A stretch of DNA of 51,883 nt, from positions 1-51,883 of the forward strand of contig JAUSII010000128.1 in assembly GCA_030648035.1 (NCBI GenBank), read 5' to 3'. Below are positions 39,727-48,209 of the stretch, one piece after another; the stretch's first letter is position 1, and each line of letters starts with the position of its first letter. The notes under the pieces were generated by a model. It was not told the origin of the DNA. It made no database searches and saw only the letters and a list, made by a program, of their open reading frames with translations. The stretch comes from Deltaproteobacteria bacterium. Its GTDB lineage: Bacteria; UBA10199; SPLOWO2-01-44-7. A program made the translations under genes and the position numbers.

Positions 39727-41091
39727 ATGGAAACAATAATTCAAATTGCTTATTTTGCCGCCGCATTTTTATTCATCGTCGGATTAAAGAGGATGAGCTC
39801 CCCCTTAACCGCCCGCAACGGAATCGTCTGGGCGGGTGGTGCCATGTTGCTCGCGGTGATCGTCACCCTTTTCTGGCCCGGCCTTGAGAATTATGCCCTC
39901 ATCATCATCGCGGTGGTTGTGGGAAGCAGTATCGCGTGGATTCTCGCCAAAAAAGTGGCCATGACCGACATGCCGCAGATGATCGCCATTTATAACGGCA
40001 TGGGTGGCGGTGCGGCGGCGGCGATTGCCGCAGTCGAATTGCTTCAGGGACAAATTCCAAATGCAGGATTGATGACCCTCGCTGTTTTGGGCGGACTCAT
40101 CGGCTCCATCGCTTTCAGCGGAAGTCTCGTCGCCTTTGCCAAATTGCAACGGCTCATGGGAGATCGCCCCATCACCTTTCCCTTTCAGCAATATATTAAT
40201 CTGGGAACTTTTGCCCTGGCGTTCCTTGCCGGAATTTTTCTCATTCTAAATCCGGCCCACTGGATTCTGGCTCTCTTCTTTTTTCTGGCCTTGGGGTTTG
40301 GCGTGATGATGACTCTGCCGATCGGTGGCGGAGACATGCCGGTGGTGATTTCTCTTTTTAATGCGCTGACCGGATTGGCGGTCGGCTTTGAAGGTTTTGC
40401 GATGGGGAACGCCGCGATGATCATCGCCGGAACCGTTGTCGGCGCGGCGGGAACACTGCTGACCATTTTGATGGCGACCGCAATGAACCGCTCCATCACC
40501 AATGTTTTGTTCAGCGCCTTCGGTCAGGAAGATACCAATCCGCAAAGTTGCGTGGTGGGAAGTTTGAAGCCGATGGATATCGACGACGCGGCCATACTGC
40601 TCGCCTATTCTGACAAGGTGGTGATCGTGACCGGCTATGGCATGGCGGTGGCGCAGGCCCAGCACAAAGTGCGGGAGTTGATGGATGCGCTGGAAAAACG
40701 GAGCATCACCGTCAAGTTCGCCGTTCATCCGGTGGCGGGCCGCATGCCGGGCCATATGAATGTGCTGTTGGCGGAGGCTGGCGTTCCTTATGAAAAGCTC
40801 TGCGATCTGGAAGATATCAATCCCGAATTTTCAAACACCAATGTCAGTCTGGTGATCGGCGCCAACGATGTTGTCAACCCGGCGGCCCGCACCAACACCA
40901 CCAGCCCCATCTACGGCATGCCCATCCTCGATGTCGACAAATCGGCCAACGTGCTGGTGATCAAACGCGGCGCCGGCAAAGGTTTTGCCGGTGTCGAAAA
41001 CGAACTCTTCTTCGCCGACAACACCCGCATGCTCTACGGCGACGCGCAAGATGTCGTCAACAAACTGGTGCAGGCGCTCAAAAAATTGTAA
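39727..41091 (+). CDS. pntB: NAD(P) transhydrogenase subunit beta
   Basis: 454 residues. About nine membrane helices fill residues 1-265, including the conserved MPQMIAIYNGMGGGAAAAIAAVEL and MPVVISLFNALTGLAVGFEGFA. The soluble NADP(H)-binding domain III contains VVIVTGYGMAVAQAQHKVRELMDAL, FAVHPVAGRMPGHMNVLLAEAGVPY, LVIGANDVVNPAA and NVLVIKRGAGKGFAGVENELFF, all intact. It is the last gene of the pnt operon. The motif promoter of the next gene begins at 41092, immediately after its stop. Confidence 0.96.
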   Translation: METIIQIAYFAAAFLFIVGLKRMSSPLTARNGIVWAGGAMLLAVIVTLFWPGLENYALIIIAVVVGSSIAWILAKKVAMTDMPQMIAIYNGMGGGAAAAIAAVELLQGQIPNAGLMTLAVLGGLIGSIAFSGSLVAFAKLQRLMGDRPITFPFQQYINLGTFALAFLAGIFLILNPAHWILALFFFLALGFGVMMTLPIGGGDMPVVISLFNALTGLAVGFEGFAMGNAAMIIAGTVVGAAGTLLTILMATAMNRSITNVLFSAFGQEDTNPQSCVVGSLKPMDIDDAAILLAYSDKVVIVTGYGMAVAQAQHKVRELMDALEKRSITVKFAVHPVAGRMPGHMNVLLAEAGVPYEKLCDLEDINPEFSNTNVSLVIGANDVVNPAARTNTTSPIYGMPILDVDKSANVLVIKRGAGKGFAGVENELFFADNTRMLYGDAQDVVNKLVQALKKL

Positions 41092-41119
41092 GCAACTTTG
41101 CCCCTTTCCCCGCCGATAA
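41092..41119 (+). promoter_or_regulatory. Shared-motif promoter (GCAACTTT-N12-GCCGATAA) of the M48-like peptidase gene
   Basis: GCAACTTT (41092-41099) and GCCGATAA (41112-41119), 12 bases apart, 21 bases upstream of the start codon at 41141. The spacer (GCCCCTTTCCCC) resembles that of the copy at 5969. Confidence 0.75.
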
Positions 41120-41140
41120 TAATATAGAGGTTCTATTCCT

Positions 41141-41836
41141 ATGGTTGATCGCATCGACTCCAAAATGACCACCCTGCCACCGTTGTGGATGAGCCGGATC
41201 ACGCAAGGGTCTGGTAATATTGGCAATTCCGAGGAGATTCGGAAACTTCTGGGCGAGCCTTTGCCCAAACTGGCCAACCTGACCAAAATAAAAGCTGAAA
41301 TCGCGGCGATGTTTGCGGCAAACGGTGTTCTGGAAAGATTGGCCAAAAAACTGGGCCATTTGAGCAAACGAAAACACAAAAAAATTGTCGCGGCCCACAA
41401 CACGATTGCCTGCGTGGATGACGAAAACATCCTCTATGTCGGCGTTGAATTTCTCGAGCAGTATGGCGAAGACCACGACCTGTTGGCCGGCATCTTCGCA
41501 CACGAGTGGGGCCACATGATCTCCACACTTCCCAGAGACAAAGACTGGTCACATCTGACTTGGGACGAGTTGCACGCCATTCGCCGGGACGAAGAGGCCT
41601 ATGCCGACGGCTACGCCGGCAGAGCCCTCTATCTGATGGGATACAAACCGCAACCGATGATGGAATTTTTGAAAAAATTGAATCGCAAGCGCAATCCCAA
41701 ACTCCCCTCGCACAAATATCACAACACCGCCACGCGCGTGGCCATTCTTGAGGCTTCCTTTGAAGCGCAGGAGAGGGCCTTCGAAACCGCCAAAAAAATT
41801 CTACTCCATCCCAAAAAATTGATTGGACAGGGTTGA
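41141..41836 (+). CDS. M48-like zinc metallopeptidase, soluble
   Basis: 231 residues with no signal or membrane helix. HEWGH at 121-125 within [15 protein letters not shown] is the zinc site, and the acidic helix [16 protein letters not shown] (148-163) supplies the third ligand, as in the M48 family (E-x-x-AD). The strand [14 protein letters not shown] before the helix matches the M48 edge strand. The N terminus ([15 protein letters not shown]) and a Lys-rich C terminus are unique. It may degrade misfolded or secreted proteins; the substrate is unknown. Confidence 0.78.
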   Translation: MVDRIDSKMTTLPPLWMSRITQGSGNIGNSEEIRKLLGEPLPKLANLTKIKAEIAAMFAANGVLERLAKKLGHLSKRKHKKIVAAHNTIACVDDENILYVGVEFLEQYGEDHDLLAGIFAHEWGHMISTLPRDKDWSHLTWDELHAIRRDEEAYADGYAGRALYLMGYKPQPMMEFLKKLNRKRNPKLPSHKYHNTATRVAILEASFEAQERAFETAKKILLHPKKLIGQG

Positions 41837-41859
41837 CACCCAGTGCCCGCCACTATATG
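41833..41859 (+). promoter_or_regulatory. Possible sigma-70 promoter of the peroxiredoxin gene
   Basis: TTGACA at 41833-41838 with TATATG at 41854-41859 (15-base spacer) or TATGTC two bases further (17-base spacer). A strong ribosome site AAGGAGG at 41874-41880 follows before the start codon at 41886. Confidence 0.45.
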
Positions 41860-41885
41860 TCACGCCTCTAACCAAGGAGGCTTTC

Positions 41886-42464
41886 ATGACACTCGTTCAA
41901 AAAAATGCGCCCGACTTCACAGCCGATGCCGTTGTGGGCGGCGATTTTAAAACCATCAAACTTTCGGACTATCGCGGCAAGTGGGTTGTTCTGTTTTTCT
42001 ATCCGCTCGATTTTACTTTTGTCTGTCCGACAGAGATCACCGCTTTTTCAGATCAGATCGAGGCCTTCAAAAAATTGGGGGCAGAAGTTTTGGGTTGTTC
42101 CGTCGATAGCAAGTTCAGCCACCTGGCCTGGGTCAACACCCCGCGAAACCGTGGGGGTTTGGGAAATATTCAATACCCGATTCTGGCCGATATCAAAAAA
42201 ACCATCTGCGCAGAATATGGCGTATTGCTCGACTCCGGCATCGCCTTGAGAGGTCTCTTCATCATCAATCCCGAAGGGAAAGTGGTTTACCAGGTGGTTC
42301 ACGATCTGGGAGTGGGCCGCAGTATCGAAGAGACACTCCGCGTTCTGCAGGCATTCCAGTTCGTCGCCAAAAATGGCGAGGTCTGTCCCATGGATTGGAA
42401 GCCGGGCAAAGCAGGCATGAAACCCGACCCCAAAGGCTCGCAGGAATATTTTTCGAAGGTGTAG
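41886..42464 (+). CDS. Typical 2-Cys peroxiredoxin (AhpC/Prx1 type)
   Basis: 192 residues from ATG 41886, preceded by AAGGAGG. The peroxidatic Cys47 lies in DFTFVCPTE; the resolving Cys167 in [11 protein letters not shown]. The [13 protein letters not shown] loop is the GGLG motif that, with a C-terminal YF motif (QEYFSKV), is associated with sensitivity to overoxidation. The enzyme reduces H2O2 and alkyl hydroperoxides using thioredoxin or AhpF-like donors, which are not in the window. A palindromic repeat follows at 42472. Confidence 0.95.
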   Translation: MTLVQKNAPDFTADAVVGGDFKTIKLSDYRGKWVVLFFYPLDFTFVCPTEITAFSDQIEAFKKLGAEVLGCSVDSKFSHLAWVNTPRNRGGLGNIQYPILADIKKTICAEYGVLLDSGIALRGLFIINPEGKVVYQVVHDLGVGRSIEETLRVLQAFQFVAKNGEVCPMDWKPGKAGMKPDPKGSQEYFSKV

Positions 42465-42471
42465 GCGTGGT

Positions 42472-42531
42472 GTCATTGCGAGCGTAGCGAAGCAATCCCG
42501 GGATTGCCACGGCCTCCGGCCTCGCAATGAC
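42472..42531. repeat. Dispersed palindromic repeat, GTCATTGCGAG family, full copy
   Basis: 60 bases bounded by GTCATTGCGAG and CTCGCAATGAC, with inner CGAAGCAATCCCGGGATTGC. It sits between the convergent peroxiredoxin and cutA genes, where its hairpin may work as a bidirectional terminator. Confidence 0.88.
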
Positions 42532-42536
42532 AGTCA

Positions 42537-42854
42537 TTATTTCGTATTTTTGAAAATCCATCCCAGATAATCGGGGAGGCCGTCGGTGATGGGGAGGACG
42601 ATCAGCTCGGGAACATCGTAGGGGTGGAGGGCTTCGAGGGTCTCTTTAATTTCGTTCAAACGACCCTTCTGGGTTTTGATAACCAGAAGGAGTTCTTCTT
42701 CTTCGCACACTTCGCCCTTCCATTCATAAACAGAAGTCACTTTGGGAACGATATTCACACACGCGGCCAGATGCGTTTCGATGAGGGCACGGGCGATTTT
42801 TAAACCCTCTTCTTCAGAATCGATGGTGGAGAGGGCAACAATGGCGTCAGTCAT
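42537..42854 (-). CDS. cutA: Divalent-ion tolerance protein CutA
   Basis: 105 residues, the normal size for this trimeric PII-like protein. Marks are ALIETHLAACVNIVPKVTSVYEWKGEVCEEEELLLVIKT, then ALHPYDVPELIVLPITDGLPDYLGWI. CutA was linked to copper tolerance in E. coli, but its biochemical role is unsettled. It starts three bases after the stop of the cobalamin adenosyltransferase gene, with which it forms a short operon. Confidence 0.93.
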   Translation of the reverse strand: MTDAIVALSTIDSEEEGLKIARALIETHLAACVNIVPKVTSVYEWKGEVCEEEELLLVIKTQKGRLNEIKETLEALHPYDVPELIVLPITDGLPDYLGWIFKNTK

Positions 42855-42856
42855 AA

Positions 42857-43396
42857 TTATACCGGTTCGTAATCAACGTTGCCTTTTTTCTGTTCGTATC
42901 GCGCAAAAATAAAAAGCAAATCGGACAAACGGTTTATATATTTCAATGCGTCCCGGTTGTCATAAATTTTTTCTTCGATCAGCCCCACCACTTTTCTCTC
43001 CACACGCCTCGCCCCCGTGCGCGCAATGTCGAGTGCGGCAGAGCACGGGGTTCCCCCCGGCAGAACAAATGAGCGGGGCAAATCCAGCTTCGGTTCAAAT
43101 TCTTTCACCCAGATTTCCAGCTGCTCCAAATCCTGAATGTTGATGGGCGTCACTTTCCAGCGCGGATCGAGATTCGTGGAGGCCAGCTCTGCTCCCAGCC
43201 GGAAGAGATCAGTCTGAATCTTTTTTAAATGCGGTGCCATTTCGGCAGTGGGCCCAAGACTCCTCACCCAACCCAATTGCGAAACGAGTTCATCGAGCGC
43301 GCCATAGGCCTTCACGCGTCTGTCTGTTTTGGAAACCCTCTCTCCCGAGAGAAGCCCCGTTTCACCTTTGTCGCCTGTTTTTGTAACAACGCTCAT
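42857..43396 (-). CDS. Cob(I)alamin adenosyltransferase, PduO type
   Basis: 179 residues. The N-terminal TKTGDKGETGLLSGERVSKTDRRVKAYGALDELVSQLGWVRS is the ATP-binding signature of PduO/MMAB-type enzymes. The C-terminal helices contain ARTGARRVERKVVGL and YINRLSDLLFIFARYEQ. The enzyme attaches the adenosyl group of ATP to cob(I)alamin to make coenzyme B12. Only ten bases separate it from the upstream lipoprotein gene, and no cobalamin riboswitch is visible there. Confidence 0.93.
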   Translation of the reverse strand: MSVVTKTGDKGETGLLSGERVSKTDRRVKAYGALDELVSQLGWVRSLGPTAEMAPHLKKIQTDLFRLGAELASTNLDPRWKVTPINIQDLEQLEIWVKEFEPKLDLPRSFVLPGGTPCSAALDIARTGARRVERKVVGLIEEKIYDNRDALKYINRLSDLLFIFARYEQKKGNVDYEPV

Positions 43397-43406
43397 ATAA
43401 ATTTAT

Positions 43407-43934
43407 TTAATAATAACCCACATCAGCCGATGGAGGTTTTTGTTCTTCCGGAGGATTGGCTCTCAGTTCCTCGACCATCACCTTCAACCGCAACACCTCT
43501 CCCATCCAGTCGGGATTGCTCCCCAATAAAACTTCCGCACGATCGAGTACACCCAGGGCTTCATCACAAGATCCCTTCTGATACAAGGCCTTTGCGAAAA
43601 AATAATAGGCGACGCCATTTTCAGAATCGATATTGATCGCCTCCTGAAAAGTCTGCGTCGCTTTGTCGAGATCATTATTCTCGAGATACGCCTCCCCCAT
43701 TTGAACCATTTTTTGCGAAGCATCCCTCCGAGGATTCAGAGAAGGGGGCATCGGGGGAACTGGAGGGGGAACCGGCTTTGCCACTGGCGGTTTTTTCGGA
43801 GGATATTTTTGTTTTGAAGGGGGTTGTTTGGCGCAGCCGACACCGACCACCAGAAAAAGCATCAGCAGAATTAAAAGTCTTCGCTTCGCGCGGGAACCGA
43901 AGAGGGAAGAGTTTTCCCTCCGCCGTGACCACAT
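43407..43934 (-). CDS. TPR lipoprotein
   Basis: 175 residues from ATG 43934, although an earlier ATG at 43988 is in frame. A basic n-region (RRRENSSLFGSRAKRR) and hydrophobic core LLILLMLFLVVG end in lipobox GVGC with Cys34. A Pro/Lys-rich linker (KQKYPPKKPPVAKPVPPPVPP) follows. From about 75 are two TPR units (MGEAYLENNDLDKATQTFQEAINIDSENG; AYYFFAKALYQKGSCDEALGVLDRA). It is probably an outer-membrane or periplasmic-face scaffold, perhaps for cell-wall synthesis, because it overlaps the PBP1b gene by 64 bases. Confidence 0.8.
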   Translation of the reverse strand: MWSRRRENSSLFGSRAKRRLLILLMLFLVVGVGCAKQPPSKQKYPPKKPPVAKPVPPPVPPMPPSLNPRRDASQKMVQMGEAYLENNDLDKATQTFQEAINIDSENGVAYYFFAKALYQKGSCDEALGVLDRAEVLLGSNPDWMGEVLRLKVMVEELRANPPEEQKPPSADVGYY

Positions 43935-46249
43935 TTCTGGGTCGGTTCGGTCCCCTGTATAAAATATTCTGTGAAGGTGCGCGGACATTGTTTGGTGGCC
44001 AACTCCCCCGTCTTGGGATCTATATCTACTTGAACAATCTCTTTCGGGAAAGTGAAATCTTGTGCCAATTCAAGAGTCTGTTTTTTCATGAAGTCGACCC
44101 AGATCGGAAGCGCCGCCCTCGACCCACTCATCTGCACCGAAGCATTATCGTCAAATCCGGTCCAGACAAGCCCCAGAAGCTCGGGCGTAAAACCGACAAA
44201 CCAGGCATCTTTATAATTGGAAGTCGTCCCGGTTTTGCCGGCGGCGATCCACCGGAACCCCAACGCACGGGCGGCCGCCGCGGTTCCCCTCTCCATAACC
44301 CCTTTCATCAGACTGGTGGTCAGCGCCACCGGGGCCGGATCAAACGCGCGCTTTATTTTAAGATTCTTTTTTTCCAGCACCTGTCCATCGGCCGTCATCA
44401 CATTCATAATCGACAACGCCTCGGGCCGCATTCCCAGATTTGGAAAAACAGTATAGGCCATCGCCATTTCAAGCGGTGTCACCTCAAAAGAGCCCAAAGC
44501 CAGAGAGGGAACAGCCGTCAAAGGACTGGTGATGCCAGCATCGCGCGCCGTTTGTACAATCTCCTCCAACCCCACAGCCATCGCGAGCTTGGCCGTGGCG
44601 ATGTTGTAACTGTTTTCGAGGGCGGTGCGCAGCGTCACCAACCCATGCTCCTGGTGATCATAATTTTCTGGCGACCACGGGCCCTGCACCGTCTTGACCG
44701 TGAAGCTTTTGTCTTCTATCTGCGTTGCCGGAGTGAAAGCTTTTTTCGAGCGCGACGGATCGAAGGCGGTCAGATAGACAAACGGTTTGAATGTGGAACC
44801 GGGCTGACGCAGACCCTGTGTGCAACGGTTGAACTGGCTGACGCCATAATTTCTTCCGCCGACCATCGCGCGCACATAACCGTTTTGCGGAGAGACGGCG
44901 ATCAGACAACCCTGCAGAAGACCGGCATGATCCTTGGGAAGAACAGAGGCATATTTCTTTTCGAGTTCCTCAAGTCCATGGGTCAGTCCCTCTTCGGCCG
45001 TCAACTGCATCGACATGTCGAGAGTGGTAAAAATTTTCAATCCCTCCCTTTCCAGAACATCCTGCGGATAGAGATCGCCCAACTGTTGCTTCACGAAATC
45101 GATAAAATAGGGGGCAAAGACCGGCTTGATTTTGGATTTGGGAGTAATGATCTCTTCGTGCAGAGCTGCCTGATACATTTTTTGATCGATGACATTTCCC
45201 TCCAGCATTTTTTTCAAAACCAGGTCCCGTCTCTCCTTTGCTTTTTCTTTGTTGCGAAGCGGGGAATATTCACTCGGGTTTCTGATCATTCCAGCCAGCA
45301 GGGCCGCCTCGCCGACACTAATTTGTCGGATCTCCTTTGCAAAATAATGTTTGGAGGCCTCTGCCACACCAGTGACGCTGGAGGGCCCGCGCTGTCCCAG
45401 ATAAATCTCATTCAGATAGGCCTCGAGAATTTCACCCTTGGTGTGTTTTCGCTCAAGGATGATCGCCATCATCGCCTCGTTTATTTTTCGGCTTAACGAT
45501 TTTTTGGAGGTGAGAAAAAAATTCTTCACCAACTGTTGCGTCAGAGTGGAACCCCCTTGCACCAGCCTCAAGTGAAGCAAATCGGCCAGCCCCGCGCGCA
45601 AGATGGCGATCGGGTCGACCCCGTGATGGCTGAAAAAACGCTCATCCTCCACAACGATGATCGCCTCCAGAAGATGCTGGGGACATTCCTTCAAAGTCAC
45701 CAGAGTTCTATCTTCCATCTTTGCATCAAAGAGTGTGGCAATCTCTTCGGGTTCCAGTTTTACCAGAGGGAGTTCTTCGTTTGATTCAAGATCAACGAGG
45801 CGTGCAATGGTATTTTGCTTTAATTCAACGCGAACCGGATAGCCGGTAAATTTTTCCAGGGGATACCCAAAATCATGCAGATAAATATCGATGTGCGCGG
45901 GGTTGAGAGAAAAATCGCCCGGGCCCTTCACATCCCCCGACACCTGACGATAGCCCAGGCGCTCCAATTTTGAAACCAACCCGCGTCTGGCGGTATCAAT
46001 GCCGGGATAGAGATATTCGGTGTCAGAAAAAACGCGGGATGGGATATTCCAACGACGGCTGTGGGTGAATTTTTCTTCGACTGTTTTTTCCAACTTATAA
46101 AACTGCCATCCCATAACAACGGCCACGACTCCAAAAAACCCCAGAAAGACAAGCAACCACCGCATGATCCGACGCACGATCCGACGCCTCTTTTTGTGGA
46201 TGGGGTGAAATCTTTTTCGAAGATCTTCTTTTTGAAGTTTCCTTGGCAT
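43871..46249 (-). CDS. mrcB: Bifunctional penicillin-binding protein, PBP1b type
   Basis: 792 residues. A basic cytoplasmic tail (1-30) and one membrane helix (31-50) are followed by a UB2H-like region (about 80-145, LVSKLERLGYRQV). The GT51 glycosyltransferase has catalytic Glu201 in EDERFFSHHGVD and then GGSTLTQQLVKN. The transpeptidase has active Ser485 in PGSTFKPF, SxN at 547-549 and GKTGTTSNYKDAWFVGF near 690. It polymerises and cross-links peptidoglycan at the inner membrane. The UB2H-like part would bind a lipoprotein activator. The downstream TPR lipoprotein is a candidate partner by position; that is inference. Confidence 0.94.
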   Translation of the reverse strand: MPRKLQKEDLRKRFHPIHKKRRRIVRRIMRWLLVFLGFFGVVAVVMGWQFYKLEKTVEEKFTHSRRWNIPSRVFSDTEYLYPGIDTARRGLVSKLERLGYRQVSGDVKGPGDFSLNPAHIDIYLHDFGYPLEKFTGYPVRVELKQNTIARLVDLESNEELPLVKLEPEEIATLFDAKMEDRTLVTLKECPQHLLEAIIVVEDERFFSHHGVDPIAILRAGLADLLHLRLVQGGSTLTQQLVKNFFLTSKKSLSRKINEAMMAIILERKHTKGEILEAYLNEIYLGQRGPSSVTGVAEASKHYFAKEIRQISVGEAALLAGMIRNPSEYSPLRNKEKAKERRDLVLKKMLEGNVIDQKMYQAALHEEIITPKSKIKPVFAPYFIDFVKQQLGDLYPQDVLEREGLKIFTTLDMSMQLTAEEGLTHGLEELEKKYASVLPKDHAGLLQGCLIAVSPQNGYVRAMVGGRNYGVSQFNRCTQGLRQPGSTFKPFVYLTAFDPSRSKKAFTPATQIEDKSFTVKTVQGPWSPENYDHQEHGLVTLRTALENSYNIATAKLAMAVGLEEIVQTARDAGITSPLTAVPSLALGSFEVTPLEMAMAYTVFPNLGMRPEALSIMNVMTADGQVLEKKNLKIKRAFDPAPVALTTSLMKGVMERGTAAAARALGFRWIAAGKTGTTSNYKDAWFVGFTPELLGLVWTGFDDNASVQMSGSRAALPIWVDFMKKQTLELAQDFTFPKEIVQVDIDPKTGELATKQCPRTFTEYFIQGTEPTQKCGHGGGKTLPSSVPARSEDF

Positions 46250-47209
46250 TTATATCCGTTTCACCAGCGCACCTATTATATTCCGCTCCACTTGCAACCC
46301 ATAGAGGACGTTCACTTCGCGAATGCCCATGGGGCTGGTCACATTAATTTCAGTCAGATGCCGACCAATCACATCGAGCCCCACGAAGTAAAGTCCCTCT
46401 TTTTTGGCCCATTTTCCAACCCAGGTCGCAATTTTTTTGTCATACGATGTCAAAACCGTTTTCACAAAGTGCCCCCCCTGATGCAGGTTGGCGCGAAATT
46501 CCCCGGCACGGGGGATTCTCAAAAAACCCCCCAGAATTTTTCCATCCCAGAGAAGTATTCTTTTGTCACCGATCTTCGCCGCCGAAAGATATTCCTGCGC
46601 GATGACAGGCTCTGTTTCATCGGCAGTCATTTGTTTGATTTTTTTTTCGATGTCCGATGTCCGATGTCCGATGTCCGTTTTTTTAAACCAACAGATCCCC
46701 AACCCTCCGCTCAAGTTCAGCGGCTTCAAAACAATCCCTTTCGAAAATTTTCGGCTCCACTCTAGAATCTGCGCCGCACAGGAGCTGACAAGAGTGTTTG
46801 GAGCAAAAGGGAAATCGAGCGAAGAGAGTTTCTCATTAAAACGTATGATTGCGGAGGGACGGTTGACCATCAAAACTTTTTTCTCCAGTTTCTCGAGTAG
46901 CCAGAGATGCTTCAGATAGGCCATGTCAAAGGGAGGGTCCTTGCGAAGAAACAGGCAATCCAATGTTTTCAGGTTGAGAGGGGTTTCTTTGAGAATGCGA
47001 TAAAAACAGTGTTTGTTCTCTGTCATCTCAATCTTTTTGACGCGACCCCACACCTCATTCTGTTTCAAAAAAAGGTCCTTCGCTTCGCAAACAAAAATGG
47101 AACCCCCAAGCCTTGCCACCTCGCGCATCAAAAAGAGGGTCGTCTCTGCTTCACGATCAAAACTATCAAGGGGATCGGCCACAAAACCGAAGGAAAGTTT
47201 TTTGAGCAT
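46250..47209 (-). CDS. gshB: Glutathione synthetase (ATP-grasp) with heptamer tract
   Basis: 319 residues. It ligates glycine to gamma-glutamylcysteine. Marks are SFGFVADPLDSFDREAETTLFLMREV, LFLRKDPPFDMAYL, VNRPSAIIRFNEKL, VLKPLNLSGGLGI, GDKRILLWDGKILGGFLRIP, RANLHQGG and GLDVIGRHLTEINVTSPMGIREV. Residues around DIGHRTSDIEKK replace a variable loop in the grasp domain and are encoded by a CGATGTC tandem repeat at 46648-46677. It starts six bases after the pyrF stop and its own stop abuts the PBP1b start. gshA is not in the window. Confidence 0.93.
   Translation of the reverse strand: MLKKLSFGFVADPLDSFDREAETTLFLMREVARLGGSIFVCEAKDLFLKQNEVWGRVKKIEMTENKHCFYRILKETPLNLKTLDCLFLRKDPPFDMAYLKHLWLLEKLEKKVLMVNRPSAIIRFNEKLSSLDFPFAPNTLVSSCAAQILEWSRKFSKGIVLKPLNLSGGLGICWFKKTDIGHRTSDIEKKIKQMTADETEPVIAQEYLSAAKIGDKRILLWDGKILGGFLRIPRAGEFRANLHQGGHFVKTVLTSYDKKIATWVGKWAKKEGLYFVGLDVIGRHLTEINVTSPMGIREVNVLYGLQVERNIIGALVKRI
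46648..46677. repeat. Heptamer tandem repeat (CGATGTC)4 within gshB
   Basis: Four perfect 7-base units plus CG, directly next to a run of eight T (46640-46647). Because seven is not a multiple of three, gain or loss of one unit would shift the gshB frame. Confidence 0.9.
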
Positions 47210-47214
47210 GCATT

Positions 47215-48024
47215 CTATGTAGCGTTTTGAAGTGGCCGAAGCAACGACAGGATTTTTTCACGGGCGGCCTGTGCAAAATCGTGGCCGCTGGAGGCAAAGA
47301 GAACACTGCGGGAGAGGTTGATCAACAAGCCGGCACCATTGGAATCGGAGCCATTTTGAAGTGTCGCATTCAGATCACCGCCCTGCTCCCCCACACCGGG
47401 AACCAGAAAGGGAAGATTACCCACCACCTCACGCACTTTTTTCAACTCTTCCGGATAGGTGGCTCCCATCACCAATCCGCAATTTTTATTTTTGTTCCAC
47501 TTTCCTGAGACTTGCCTTGCCACCCGCACATAAAGCGGCTCTCCACCAACATCGAGATCCTGAAACTCTTTTCCACCGAGGTTGGAGGTGCGACACAAAA
47601 TAAAACAGCCTTTGTCTTTGTAATCCAAAAAAGGCTGGAGCGCTTCCCCACCCAGATAGGGGTTCAAGGTCACTGCATCGGCACCAATATCTTCAAAGGC
47701 CGCCTGGGCATAGGCCCTGCTAGTGTTACCGATGTCTCCGCGCTTGGCGTCCAGAATCACCAAGGCTTGCGGCGCTTTTTCATGAATAAACCGGATCGTT
47801 TTTTGCAACGCCTCCAACCCGGCAAGACCTTCAGCTTCATAAAAAGCGCTGTTGGGTTTGAAAGCGGCGACCTGGTCGAACGTCGCCTCGACAATAGCCT
47901 GATTAAAAGAGAGTTGGGTCTGACCCCTTGGAAGTTTGGAAATATCACTATCCAGACCGATACAGAGAATTTTTTTCTGCCGGGAATTGTTTTTTAAAAT
48001 CTCCTGAAAAATCCGCAAAGACAT
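47215..48024 (-). CDS. pyrF: Orotidine-5'-phosphate decarboxylase, subfamily 2
   Basis: 269 residues, longer than the 230-residue subfamily 1 as expected for this type. ILCIGLDSDISKLP is the substrate phosphate strand. The catalytic D-x-K-x-x-D is LDAKRGDIGNTSRAYA with Lys94. VTLNPYLGGEALQPFLDY, ILCRTSNLGG and FLVPGVGEQGGD complete the set. It makes UMP from OMP. A dihydroorotate dehydrogenase gene lies at 942-1871. The operon order is pyrF-gshB-PBP1b-TPR lipoprotein-adenosyltransferase-cutA, all on the minus strand with short gaps. Confidence 0.95.
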   Translation of the reverse strand: MSLRIFQEILKNNSRQKKILCIGLDSDISKLPRGQTQLSFNQAIVEATFDQVAAFKPNSAFYEAEGLAGLEALQKTIRFIHEKAPQALVILDAKRGDIGNTSRAYAQAAFEDIGADAVTLNPYLGGEALQPFLDYKDKGCFILCRTSNLGGKEFQDLDVGGEPLYVRVARQVSGKWNKNKNCGLVMGATYPEELKKVREVVGNLPFLVPGVGEQGGDLNATLQNGSDSNGAGLLINLSRSVLFASSGHDFAQAAREKILSLLRPLQNAT

Positions 48025-48124
48025 GCCAAGTGTCTACCTGCACTGACACAGCTTGTCAAAAAATCTTTTTGAGAACTATTGACAAACATTACCACTTCCC
48101 TTAGAAGGCCGCTCGACTTGGAGT

Positions 48125-48151
48125 TGAAGTTGCTAGCGAAGTGGCCGAACC
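48125..48151 (+). promoter_or_regulatory. Weak sigma-28-like promoter candidate
   Basis: TGAAGTTG (48125-48132) and GCCGAACC (48144-48151) are 11 bases apart. The -35 fits the general sigma-28 consensus (TAAAGTTT) but not the window's own GCAACTTT, and the -10 box is degraded, so it is listed with low confidence. The gene starts 58 bases downstream. Confidence 0.25.
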
Positions 48152-48209
48152 TGACCGTTTAGTGCCCTTATTTTCTAGCCTTTAAAAAATAATCTTACGG
48201 AGAATTCTT

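Noticed and set aside
43397-43406. Cobalamin riboswitch in front of the adenosyltransferase
   Set aside because: Only ten bases separate it from the preceding gene and no B12-box is visible.
43778-45496. 572-codon plus-strand open frame
   Set aside because: It lies fully antisense to the PBP1b gene, has Arg/His/Gln-rich unnatural composition and no motif.
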